Below are positions 1-12,600 of a DNA stretch of 64,000 nucleotides, piece by piece. Below the pieces are notes generated by a model. It searched no databases. It saw only the letters and a program-made list of their open reading frames with translations, and had not been told where the DNA came from. The position numbers were made by a program, and so were the translations under genes. Position 1 is the stretch's first letter. Each line of letters starts with the position of its first letter. Source of the DNA: Apoda limacodes (lineage: Eukaryota; Arthropoda; Insecta; Lepidoptera; Limacodidae); assembly GCA_946406115.1 (NCBI GenBank), contig OX291550.1, positions 22,172,722 to 22,236,721 on the forward strand, in the 5' to 3' direction.

Positions 1-587
1 AAAGGCACTAATACCGACGGTATTGTATATAAAGCTGAACAGAATGCATCAAACAGACTTGAAGGTTATAGTGATGCCGATCATGGAGGTCATGAGACCA
101 CAGGCCGTTCCACCTCAGGTGCCTTTGCCGATATGAAGGAGGAGCTATCTCCTAGTTGAGACAGAGACAAGTACGGTCTGTAGCAATTTCTACGACTGAA
201 GCGGAGATTGTGGCGGCCAGTGAGGCAACGAGAGAATTAATATGGCTCACAACTGTATTTGAAAGCCTTACTAAATTGAATGCTGTACCAATACTTAAAG
301 TAGATAACGAAGCTGCAATAAGACTAGCTAAGAATCCAGAGTTCCGCAAAAGAACAAAACACATATGGATTCGTCACTTTTTTGTTAGGGAACAGATAAT
401 CGAAGATCACTTAGAAGTGATGAAGGTAGATTCAGCTAACCAGGTAGCTGATGCTATGACGAAACCAGTAGCTAAACCAAATCTTCAGAAAACGTGCCTA
501 GAACTTGGCCTTCTGCCAGATGCGAAAACTAACTTGACGAGGGAGAATGTTAACTTACTGCTATGGCATCAAGGAGTTTTCATGTAA
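1..587 (+). pseudogene. Ty1/copia retrotransposon, RNase H end of pol, broken
   Basis: Translation reads a copia-type RNase H region: a GYSDADHGG block near positions 67-93, then STTEAEIVAASEA, a VDNEAAIRLAKNP block, KHIWIRHFFVRE and a final ADAMTKP motif, in the order expected at the C-terminal end of copia pol. The first part reads in frame 1 and the rest in frame 3, so there is a frameshift around 124-137. A TAG at 153-155 lies where the family normally has Trp. The element continues beyond the left edge. No clear 3' LTR was recognised after the stop at 585-587. It is a dead fragment, not a host gene. The family call is secure; clade within copia is not. Confidence 0.85.
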
Positions 588-3500
588 GAAAATATTACGG
601 ATTATAAAATCTTTAGCAATATTTCTGTATTTTCATTGTTATTGGTCTTGAACTATATCCTCAAAATCAGGCGCTGCTGCTTCAACAATTTGTGATTTGA
701 GCTATGTCGCTAACTTTGGTTCTTCAGCGAATTTCCTAATTAATATTAATTGTCATATACAATACACTGATTTTACGTTTGATCATTAGGGCACGAGTGG
801 CATATAAGTTAAGACATTGGGAATTACTGAAATGAAACGAAGTAAATAACGTAGACAACTACAAGGCTTAGTGTAAAATTTAAAAAAGTAATTTTATATT
901 GAGCCGTGTTGGTCACAGTTAATAAGTTTATCTCAAAACTGACTAACGTGACATCTATAAAAGTGACTATAACCCCAACAACACCAAATATTTTTATCAT
1001 CTTTTCATAAAATATTTTTTTTTAGCGAATGCCAGTGTCTGAATATTTCAATGGGTTCCTAAATAATTTGAAAACACAATTAGACCCGAGGAGGTGCTGC
1101 AGTCGGTGTGTCATTGATCTTCTCCTAAAGGGCAGGGCAGATTTAAATAATATTTTGAAGTGAAAACTTCTTTAGCGGCGCTGTGCACTTTTTTTGGTAT
1201 GGGTAAAAAATGATAAACTCGCGTCAGGTCACGTGTCCTAATCGTGGAATGCGTAAGACGGAAACCGTAATGCCACGCCTATTATAATTTTTATTTTTAG
1301 TATTCGCGATGGATATTGCTGTAGGTCTTCTTCATGGCTGCTGGCTTTTACTTCTTGCTTGACTGGAGTTTGTACTGCTATTTTCTTGGATTTTCCGTAG
1401 ACTGGAGATCGGTTGTATTGCCTGACGTCGGTTGCAGTGATGCAGTAGTCAGCTCTTGTAATATGTATTGCTTATTATTTTATTTCCTGATCTATATACC
1501 TACGTGCTAACATTTACAACACTCTACAGCTTGTACTAAGGTGGCAAACCTTAATATAAAAAACATTTGTACGTTTTATCTATTTAGTTTACATACGAAA
1601 AAGAATTGGAGTTGAGAAGCTCTAATGAGACTAGTGAGCATTGTGCCAAGGTCTTCCAGCAATTTTGCCATGACTGCTCCTCTCATAACCCTTCGCAGTT
1701 GGATTAGTTTTGAGCTCTGATGTGGAGTCGACTGACATGGTAGTATTTTTATACAAGCAACTTAATAGCTCAATATAATATACCAATTTGTAAGGCGGCT
1801 GGGGATTTTGACCTCGGAAGACAGTAACAGTGAATGTATTTATATGGTCAAGGTAGTTTTTTAGAAAGTGGAAGAGTTATGAAACTTTAATACAGAGTTT
1901 TATATCTAAATTAAATCTATTATATACCTTAAGCGTAGATAAGAAGGAAGATTAATGAATTTCTAGGGTACCTCTTAGTAAAAAGTGGTAATCACCTTAG
2001 GCCGTTTTGGAATTCAGGAATATATACACTTGCTTTCATGTTATTTATCCATAAAATCAAACGTTTTTCATATATATATGTGCATATATGCTACGGTTGA
2101 TGTTTAATCCTGTTAGTGGAATACTTCACTGAGAAGTCAACATATCGGGTGATCATTACTCGATAAAGAGCAAAAGTAATTTAGCCGGCATGAAACTCTA
2201 TCTATTATCTTTTATATATTTTTTTAATATCACAGAATAAATAACACATTTTAGTCTTAAACTAGTTAATAACAAAATATAATATTTTAAAAAACCATTT
2301 TTCCAAGCATTTTTATCTTTAACATATTCATCAACTTTGTAATAACTTGTTTTTTAACTGTCTGACATTAAGTTAAGTTTATTAGCAGTTAAATTAACTT
2401 AGCAAAAATATATACTTTGTATTGCAAAAGAGCTTGTAAATTTATCCTTATTCCTTCTATCAGCACTATTTTTAGCAAATAAGTGCATATATATTACAAA
2501 AAAAACATTAATATTATATAGCTAATGGGATAAGTAAGTTATTTCCATAAACCACTAAAAAACCCGAGATAGTGCACTACTTAGGTAGTTTACAATTTTA
2601 TTTACTACTGTCAAAATTAAATAAAAGAGAAGTTTTATGTGCAAATAATATTATCTTGCGCAGTTTCTCCACAAAAATATAATTTCTATTATCGGTATTA
2701 GAATTAGGCACTTAATTAAAATCGGCGAAGTTTCTTTTGAAACGAAACTTGGCCCTTTTTTTACATTTATTTTATTTGTTGAAAATCACATGTTTTTACT
2801 GAACATTTCACCATTTTCGTAGTTTTGAAGTATCGTGTTAGGGAAACTAGTGCGCGATTACAACTTTTAATGAACGCCAGGACATCATTGGCGACAACAA
2901 AGTGATCCTATAAGGATTCCTTTTTTCCTTTTGTTGTACGAAACCCTAAAAATATGAGGCATACATGCTTTATTTCCCTATCGAGAACAATAAATACGGG
3001 TTGAGGCTTATGAGCTTCAATTTATTTTGACCAAATTATGAAAGGATATTAACAGTTTAATTGTTTGTGTGCGGACTCTTAAAAATATTTTGAGTTGAGC
3101 TTAAAAGGTCAGCCGTAGGCGACTTAGAATAGCTATTTATGGAAACAAATTAGTATTTGTCTGCAAATATTTATAGTTGTTAAATTATTTGTTGAACAAA
3201 AAATATAAACGAGTTAAACAAGTCGAACACTCGCGAAAGTAATCCATTCATCGATTATAGAGAACGAAAATTAATCGATATTTTATATTTTTGTGAACTT
3301 CTCTAGCTGCTCAATTTTTTTTTTGTGATTTTTTGTCTGTGGCACTTCAGTCAGTTTTTCTTGTGAAGGATTATTATATTTTTATTTACTTACATTTTGT
3401 TTTAAAATATGCTGCTAGTCTCTCAGTTACTTTGAGATCGAAATGTAATACTTTGTACTATATTTTTGGCTGTATAATCTCCTAAACTTCAGAAGTGAGA

Positions 3501-3628
3501 TAGGATGATCTCATTGGCATATTGACGTTACATTGGTTTTAGGAATTGCATCTTTTTATTTCTATAGTGAATCTAAGTTTGATGACCTTGTAGTCAATTT
3601 ATAGATTTGTTTCAACACTTTATCAACT
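588..3628. other. AT-rich flank upstream of RhoGAP92B, no gene seen
   Basis: No convincing exon on either strand. It holds one dispersed repeat (1153-1311, listed separately) and otherwise AT-rich sequence. The promoter and 5' UTR of the downstream RhoGAP gene should lie in the right-hand part, but no TATA box or initiator could be assigned with confidence. Confidence 0.5.
1153..1311 (-). repeat. Dispersed repeat, compact copy (partner at 54801-55257)
   Basis: The reverse complement of this 159-bp block matches 54801-54854 followed by 55150-55257 almost base for base, including GGCGTGGCATTACGGTTTCC and a block around CACGTGACCTGACGCGAG. The distant copy carries about 295 extra bases in the middle; here the two halves join directly at one CCGT. 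Family not identified. Confidence 0.8.
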
Positions 3629-3681
3629 ATGAAGAAGCAATTCTATAGGGTCAAGCAGCTTGCCGACCAAAAATTTTCAAG
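3629..3681 (+). CDS. RhoGAP92B: RhoGAP92B exon 1 (start codon)
   Basis: ATG followed by 17 codons of the conserved BAR N-terminal helix (MKKQFYRVKQLADQKFS). It ends AAG|GTTCGT with two bases of a split Arg codon, completed by the first base of exon 2. Upstream sequence is AT-rich without an obvious continuation. Confidence 0.85.
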
Positions 3682-6600
3682 GTTCGTATATGTACTTCAC
3701 AGTTTTATCAGATAAGATTTGGTGTCTGCTCAATAATGTATACAGAAACAAACATGGATATGATGCTCGCAAAAATAAAACCTTAATAAAAAAAATGCCT
3801 AAGTAAAAGATATGACAAAGATGTTATGTTTTAATCTCTTAATCCAAAACATATCATGAAAGTTGAAAAAAACAGTTTTGGAACACTTGGCTCAGGGTAA
3901 TTTTGAAATAATGGTAAAAAATAACTGACAAATAGTTGTTAATCAACTGTCCTGGGTGATAAAATCATTTAAGAGAAGGTAAAAGTGAACCTTAATGTAT
4001 ATTGGTCATAAAGTCACCACAAAGTAAAATGATTTTTATTATTTCTTTTGTTCTAATTAGATATCCACTTCAAGCTAATAAAAATCTATTCTATTCTGCA
4101 TAGCATGTGTATTGAAGAATTGTATAGTGTGCAATTTTGACACGAAGCAAGGTCTTACATCACAAATATAGGAAAAAATATGAAATTTGTTGATTTGGGC
4201 TATGTTCCAAATCACGCCAAGTAATTATCGCCCGGTAAAGTTGTAAAATCAACCCGTTCTGGAATGAGCGTTTGACAGTTAATTTTCACACTGACAGTAG
4301 TGATTTTTAACCTTTTCTATGGCAGTGTAAAGAATTCAACTTGACAGTTGGAAAATTACTCTACCCCGGGCGTCCCAAAACCACTTTTGTAACTTCCTCA
4401 TAGTGATTTGGAACACACCCTTGTAGTAGCAACATATTAAAAAACAAAATTTGTCTGCCAAGACCCTTTTATCCAAGGATGTGTGGATCACAATCAAGTT
4501 AAAATTAATATCAAATACCAAACTCTATGGTCACTTAAAAGGTGTAAAAAATCAAGCTTCTAAGTCAATGCAATAAAAAACTATGCCCCAGTATAACACA
4601 GTAATTTTTGTCGCATATTGTGACACAAATAAATCAAAACCTATGGGGTACTTCCTGTTGACCTAGAATTATGAAATATGACAAGAAGTAATATGTTACA
4701 TTACATACATATATAGGAGAAAATCCAAAAACTGACAATAAAACCTGTGAGTCTTGATCTCATGATGGAAGAACTACATATAATAAGTCTGTACAGAACC
4801 CTCAATGCACGAGCCAGACTCGCACTTGACTGGTATTTTTATTTTAACCACTGTTTTATATAGTTCTATTATAGTTAGTTTTTTCATGATCTATTACTTC
4901 TATAAGCAGACTGTATACACCTAGTTAAAAAATTGTATATAAAAGAAAAATTTTGTTTTATTTACCATCATTTTTAGAAGTATATGTGTTTTATTGCTGT
5001 CTATATGAGGTGCATAATAATTTTCTTGTTCAAAATTCCGTGATTTTATTTGCTATTTAAAAAATATGCAGATTATAGGACCATATATTTAATATGTCAT
5101 TCGTTTAGGGGAGGGTCATACAATGTGACAAAAATAAATTATTCAAATTTTTTATTTCGTTGGATAGGTAATCAAAATTATGGATGATTGCACCATAACA
5201 AAAATAATTTCCAAAATGTAGCAATGTAAAGGTAATAAAGGTCCATATGTGCCACATAACACATGTTATGCGCTAGCTTTTTTGTATTGATTATAGATAC
5301 CTTAAAAGGGAAACAATTAAGTTTCCACCTTGTGGACCTTAATTTTGGATGTCAACAAAATTGAACTAAAAAAAGTTAAAATTCTTTTCTGAAGGTCAGG
5401 AAAAAATGAAGCATTGACAGATGAGCTACAGACAGCCGACCGAAAAGTAGAACAACTCCGGCATGCCTTACAATTGGTTAGCAAGCGCCTGTCCACTGGA
5501 GCTGGCAGTACACAAGGTCAAGATCCTGCAGCTCGTGAGAAGCGGCTCAAGAAACTCCCTGAGTATATGCTAGGGCTGTCCATGTGTGAGGCCAGTAACT
5601 TTGATGATGATGACAGTATTTTGAAATATATCTTATATGAATGTGGTAAGCATTATTATTATTATATATTCTTTATTGCACAATAAAATGTGAAGAATAG
5701 AAAGTGCATGTAAATTATTATTTATAAGTTTTACAAATCAATAAATGTAATATACTATGATAAAACAATACAATGTAATATAAATCTAAACATACATAAA
5801 TACACATACACACATTTCGATGGATATATATAAATAAGAAAAGTAAATAACTAAATATAACATTAAGCTTGTGGAAAGACGAAGAGCAGAGGAGCCCAGA
5901 AATTGAAAAAAAACTCTTTCAAGTATATTGGTGTAGATGGATCAAACAGCACTTTATAGAAAACAGCATTTTAGAGACAAAGAATATGAGTATCTAGGCG
6001 AAAGCGAACTGGGCGCCATTTGAGCCTTTTACGATATTCGGAAATGTGGTCATATTTATGTAAGTCAAATATGAACCTAATGCATAAATTTCGAAGTCGC
6101 TCAAATTTATTAAGTTGTTCCACTGTAAGGTCAGGATAGATTACGTCAGTATAATCAAGAATAGGAATGAGTAAAGATTTTGCTAAAGCAATTTTAGTGG
6201 GAATAGGTAAGACATTACGTAGTCATTCCAAAGAGCTGTTTGCAGTGAACAACTTTTTGCTTATTTCCATGTAGTCCCCAGGTCAAGTAACAATCAAATT
6301 GTATTCCAAGATTCTTTACTGTCTCAGTATAAGTTGTTAAAACATTATTCTAATACACTGGTGGAATGGTTTTGTCATCAATATCAAATCTATCTTTCAT
6401 AAAAGATGCGAGCTGCCAATTATTAGAGTTTCAAACGTGGATTGTGTATATATTTAGAGATTGTCTGCATAAAGATGATAGAGAGAAGATATAGTAATAG
6501 AATTTATGAAGATTACATAGAGGAGAGGGAATAGCACGCCACCCTGTTGGAAGCCAGCATGTGTTTCATAACAGTTAGATACATAGCCATCTATCTTTAT

Positions 6601-9600
6601 GTGTTGCCCGCTGGCACGGAGATAACTGCGAAACCAATCAATATCCGTTGAAGATATGTTAAGTGAACATAAAATACCCAATAAAACATCAAACTCAATC
6701 ACGTTGAAGGCATTGCTGAAGTCAAGCAGAGAGAGGACAGTGACTTGTTTATGTTCCATGCCTTCACAGATGTCGTCGGTAATTTGTACTAGTGCTGTAG
6801 CCATACTATGACCAGTGTGGAAACCAGACTGAAAAGGATCAAAAATACAGTTTCTTGTGAGAGAAAAGGTTAAATAGAAATAGGACGGTAGTCTAATAAT
6901 GAAGTGGGAATAGTCTTTTTAGGCAAAGGAATGACGTGTGCATCTTTCTACAGATGAGAAGAGCAGTCACTGGAAAAACTGGACTAGAATAATTGAGGAT
7001 ATGGGTTATTATAGGGGATATGATCACAAGGATAGGAATGATCATATTGATCTGATGAGATTGATAGAATGTTCTTCTTAACATCACACTTGGACAATTG
7101 ATTTACATGAAATTGAAAAATTAAGGTGTTGGTGCCTTTGAAAGAGAATCCAAAGTATTGAATTTCCTGTTGCTATCAAAAGTAACTGGAGAACAAAACT
7201 GAAGATTAAGTGTCCACACCTGAAGTAATATAAGCAGAGTTATCAACCCCTAGTGACTTTCCAGACCTTTCCTGAGTCACCGTTTTCTACGAATTTGTGA
7301 ATATGGCAAATTTGCGCTTCTCTACAATTTGCAGCAATTCCTCAAAATTTTGTAATAAGCTTGGTTCCTTTTAGTCATCAACAAATTGATTTCTTAGGTT
7401 AGCCAGGAGCAGGAGCGCTGGAAGGTTTTTTATTTTTATGGGTCTTACTGGAGCATGTTTATCATACAGTTGATTAATCATATAATTAAACAGTGAAATT
7501 TTGTCATCAACCGTATTTGCGTTATTCGTCCCCACATCCCAACTTAACTGTCGAGTGTTTTCACATAAACGGGTTAAATTCATCCCACTAAAATTACGTT
7601 GCAGTAGAACTTTCGATTTAGCTATTGGACGACGAATTTTAATGACAAAAAGATTAAATCATTCGCAGCAAATAAACCGCTTTTCGAATGCTCGATGCAG
7701 TATCGTAGAAGTCGAAAAATGACCAATTTTGATACCACAACCAAACGCAACCCAATCGCCAAAACCGCTGGTCGTGACCGATGCTAAAAGAATCGTGTCT
7801 GCTTATGTATCAAAACCTACAATTTGACGTATTTTTTATTTCATTGGGATGCAGTTACACATTTTTTCCTAATTCCAGCATAAAGTTCCAGTGTATTGTC
7901 AATAAAAATAGAATAACAATGTGATTGACAACTGCGACATTGGAATGATTGTACCTTATCTTTGTATGCAACCGTTAACAATGCTGCAGAAATCATTGCA
8001 TTTATTTTTGTCTGGAGTGTGGGTATGTTTATGTAAAAAGTTAAATTATTCTTAATATTATCCACAATCTTTAGCTTTCTCTTTTAGAATACAACCTTTA
8101 AACCTTTTTATTTTTATAAATGTTTTTAGTTTACCAATATTGACTTCGGTGCTTTTATTCATAGGTAAAACAGAGAAATTCCTTGCAAACGAAATTGCTG
8201 AGCATGAATTGAAGGTCGAACAATTAGTTTGCGCTCCATTGACAACAATCAGTGATCAAGACCTCCCTGCTATAATGAAAGCAAAGAAGCAACTGAGTAG
8301 ATATATAAGCGAAAAAGAATCGGCTACTAGCAAATATCATGTAAGTATTAGTATTGCACAGTATATGATTGTTCTATATGTTATTATATAAAATAAATGA
8401 ATATGTGTCGTAATGGTATGGATAAAAACTAGTAAATAGCAAGATGTTTGCAGATTGAATGAACACCATTGATGATAACTGAACTACAGTTCAATTCTGG
8501 AATGATGGGGTTTCAAGGTCATATGAATGCGTATTAACACTGAGTCACATAAGTATTTTAAATATCATACGTGTATTAAATATTTATTATATATGTTATT
8601 TCTTTCACTCAAGTGTAGGTACTAGAAACTTGCTCATTTACCAATCCCGTTCCTTGTTCAAATGATCACCAATCGGTGAACGCAAACAAATGCAAGCATG
8701 GCAAGGAACCAATAGGTGAATACGAGCTTGCAACCTACGCAGATAACCTTGAAGCCCCAAGATCTGTCATTCGAACTGTACCTACTTTTATTTTGCAGTA
8801 TCTAGAACGTCAAAAAGAAGAAAATCCAGCAAAGTTAAGTGCGGCTAAGGAAGAGTTAGAGGAGGCTGGCAACCGGGTGGAATCCGCAAGAGACTTGCTA
8901 GCTGCGGACATGTTCGCCCTCGTGGCCAAGGAGGCGCAGCTTGCGCACACACTGCTACAATACGTTAAACTCCAGAGGGCCTACCACGAGTCTGCCCTAC
9001 ACTCTTTACAGGACACCGTGCCGGAACTAGAAAGATTTATAAGTAAGTAGTCTTAAATTTGAAATTTTATTTAACAAACAATCGTCAAATTAATTTATAA
9101 TTCTTGTTGTGGTTTATTTATATCATGTATTTAGGTAAGCGAAGTTAATAACAATATGAAGTAAATAAAATATGCAAATAAACTCTGCGTACCTACAGCG
9201 GCCACTATTAGACGCTACCACTGATCTCCTTGCCTATCAATTGACATCATCGTGAATGAAAAAGATCCAACTTTCTACGAAATACTGTTGCTAGTGTCAC
9301 TGTTTAGGAAAATTTGTGAATGAACTCTAGTAGTGCAGTGGGCGTTCGCTAATACGGAATAAAACAATGAAAAATGACGAAAATAACAATATAAAAGGAA
9401 ATTTTATCTAAAGTTGTTGATACCTTACAAATAACCTTTTAGGTGGGAAATACTGGAAAAGAAAGACTAACTTTACTAGGTTCACCAACGTGAATACTTA
9501 TATAATTTAATTTGTGGCGCAGTGGTAGAGCGTGCGACTACTATGTCAAAGGTCCCGGGTCGATTCCCGGTAAGGGCAAGCAATATTGTCACAATTTGTT

Positions 9601-12600
9601 AATTGTTAAGTGTCGCCGCTGGTTTGCGCCCGGCACGACGACGACAGGCTCATCGCCTATCACGTTTGTGGAACGGAATACCATCGGTGAAATGTAGCTT
9701 GCCCTCCTTTCTGGGCTAAGTGTTGTGATGGTATTTTTTTTTTAAATATTTAAAATTGTTTCATTTTAGCCATCTTTGTTTATAAGTGTTGGTAGATAAT
9801 AATCTATGAGTTATAATTAAAGGAAATACATCGATAACATTTGCTTTACGAATATACTCATGCAAACAGCAGCTGTACGGCAATTTTGCTCAGCAACTCT
9901 TTTTTCAAAGGTTTTTAAATAACTTATTTAATTGTACCAGACCTCTAATGAAGTAATTGACAGGTTTAGAAAATAAAAACGATAGTGTTACGAATATACT
10001 CAACAAAACAAATAGCTCCATACGTAAGGTTCACGATATCTTATTATTATGTATCTTTTTTAAAATTAAAAATTATACGTCGTTTCGTTCCGAGGCAGAA
10101 GGCATGCGGTCACAGCATTAGCATTACTTATCTGTCATTTCGTTCGTTCTTTTTAGCGTAATCGTATAACTAAGCTTACGCTGTCCGTCTGTCTATACTA
10201 CAAGGCTGTATCTCTTTTAATTGTAATATGTACCTAGTCAATATTTTGAGAAGCCAGAATGCCAGCTTTGTATTCTAACTGTCCAATCAACAAGTCCAAA
10301 TCTAAATAATCCCCCATTCAAGATACCTCGAAATAATGGTATTGAATCAATCATACTCTAATATATTAACTGTAACAGTACTTCAGACCCTCCAAAACCG
10401 CTTTCTCAGAGCGGCCTCCGGAGCTTCCTGGTACGTCCGCAATGCGGACCTACACAGAGATTTCGAACTCCTCACGATTCCCCAATATTACAAAGATCTG
10501 GCAGTCCGCTATTTCGAGCGTACACAAAATCACCCGAATCGATTAATTGTGCAATCCACAACGTACCATCCCCCCGATCGACCTCGGCATGGTCGTAAAA
10601 CTATAGTTAGGCGGCCTCGGCACGTACTAACGGCCCCAGATGACGATCTCGCTATCCTGATAGCGAGATTAGTTTCAACGACCTCTCTCGAGAACTCCCC
10701 TCCTGGCGGTGACTCACCTTCGGGTTCGAGACTCACACCGGTCGAAGGGACGCCCCCGAGAGCGACATCCCAAGCCGAGGCCCCCTTCGCGGCCCTTGAG
10801 CATTGGGCGGTATACGGGCTGAGGCTCCTTCAGAAACTCGCCCAAAAAAAAAATCCGGTGAAGCAGTAATGGCTGCAACCGCCATCTGAAACGTCAGTTC
10901 AGAAAAAAAATGTAACAGTGACACGTATAAGAAAATCTTATCAAATCTATAAATAGAAAAATATTATTGTTTGTACCATAGAGATAATATTGTACCTACA
11001 GTCAGTTGGACGTCGCGATTATTTGTATGTTACTTTAAGCGATGAGTAACAGAGCCGCTATCCAAATTGCGTGGCTCTTTATCGCCAGTTTACGAACTCA
11101 GTTAATAGTCGTTCTTAATTGATCGCACATTGTTCTGGTTCTGACAACTCTCGCATTAGTGTGTTTCAACACAAGAACCCGGTATTCTTGTTATCATTGC
11201 GTGAGTACTTACTAAGTGGATGGTACTACGTAGATAAGCCACAAACATTGAGACGTTTAGATTCATAGCAAAAGTTCAATGCTACCTAAATCTGAAATTA
11301 TGTATTTGTTATTGGCTTTGGTGATAAAATCTTACGTTTCTTTGTGAATTAGCACCAAAATCGTAATCAATACGTTTAGACCAGTGATGTTATGGAGCTC
11401 CGTATCCGAAATAAATAAAATCCGAAACTGTTTGAAACTGAATAATTTCGTACAACTTCTAGTAACCTATAAAGTCCTAGTACATAAATCTTGCAAACAC
11501 ACAAAATCTTTATATAATTAAGATATACAATTATAAATATACATACTCAGATATATTTTTTATTCGTTTATGACTTTATAAGTAACTAGAAGTTGTATGT
11601 GACGTTCGTAACGAGCGTATTTCCAAAGCAAAAATGTTGTTGGGATTTTTATCAGCCAGACTTGTGCCTCAATAGGTCAATGGTAGATTTTGCCTCATTT
11701 TGTTAATGACTCTGTCTAATGCTCGCTGATGACCTGAAACTGTTTTAAGTCTTAACATATAGGCGCGGAAATACGCAGTTTGTGGAAAATTTGTGCTTTT
11801 GTTTGGTGTTGCAATGAAATTTAGTTAAATCATTAGAATTTGTTATTATCTAATGCATCCTACTAATATTATAAATGTGAAAGTTTGTTTGTCTGGATGG
11901 ATGTTTGTTACTCAATCACGTTTTAACTACTGGACGGATCGGGATGAAACTTGGCATACACATAGTTTAGGTCCTGGAATAGCATAAAGGCTACTTTTTA
12001 TCCCGAAAAATTCAAAAGTTCCCGCGAGAATAACTAAAGCAGAGTAAATAACAATAGATTAGGAAACTTCATAAGTATAATTAAGGAGAAAATTAAGAAG
12101 TTCCACGCCGATAACCGAATTTAGAGCGGGCGAAGCCGCTGGCAAAGTCTTTGATTATTAAGTATAGAATGTCGTTATTAAGTACATTTACATGCCTCTT
12201 AAATAGTTAAAAATATTTCAATGTACAAAATGACAAAGTATTTAAATACCAAGGGAGTAAACTGCAAGTAGACTGTCAGCTTTGCTTGGGATCATATTAA
12301 GTTTAGCCATTTACCATATTTATAAGAGAAAATACAACAAAAATTTGCTCATTTAATAATGTAGCTCTTAAACAGTTTTTTTTTTTATCAGTCATATAAT
12401 ACTAGATCCCGCACAAATAAACTTTTATCTCTTTAGAATATTAATATAGATATGTTGAGGTCACATTTTGAAGAAATTAAACATACATTAAATGTTTATT
12501 TCAGACGACAGTTCAGTAAAGCCGGTATTCGGGTATCCTCTAGAGGAGCACCTGCGAGTGACGGGCCGCACCATCGCCTTCCCCATTGAGCTGTGCGTCG

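Noticed and set aside
9512..9600. tRNA gene candidate with A- and B-box-like motifs
   Set aside because: The body does not form an acceptor stem or a complete anticodon arm and runs on into a SINE body with a T-rich end.
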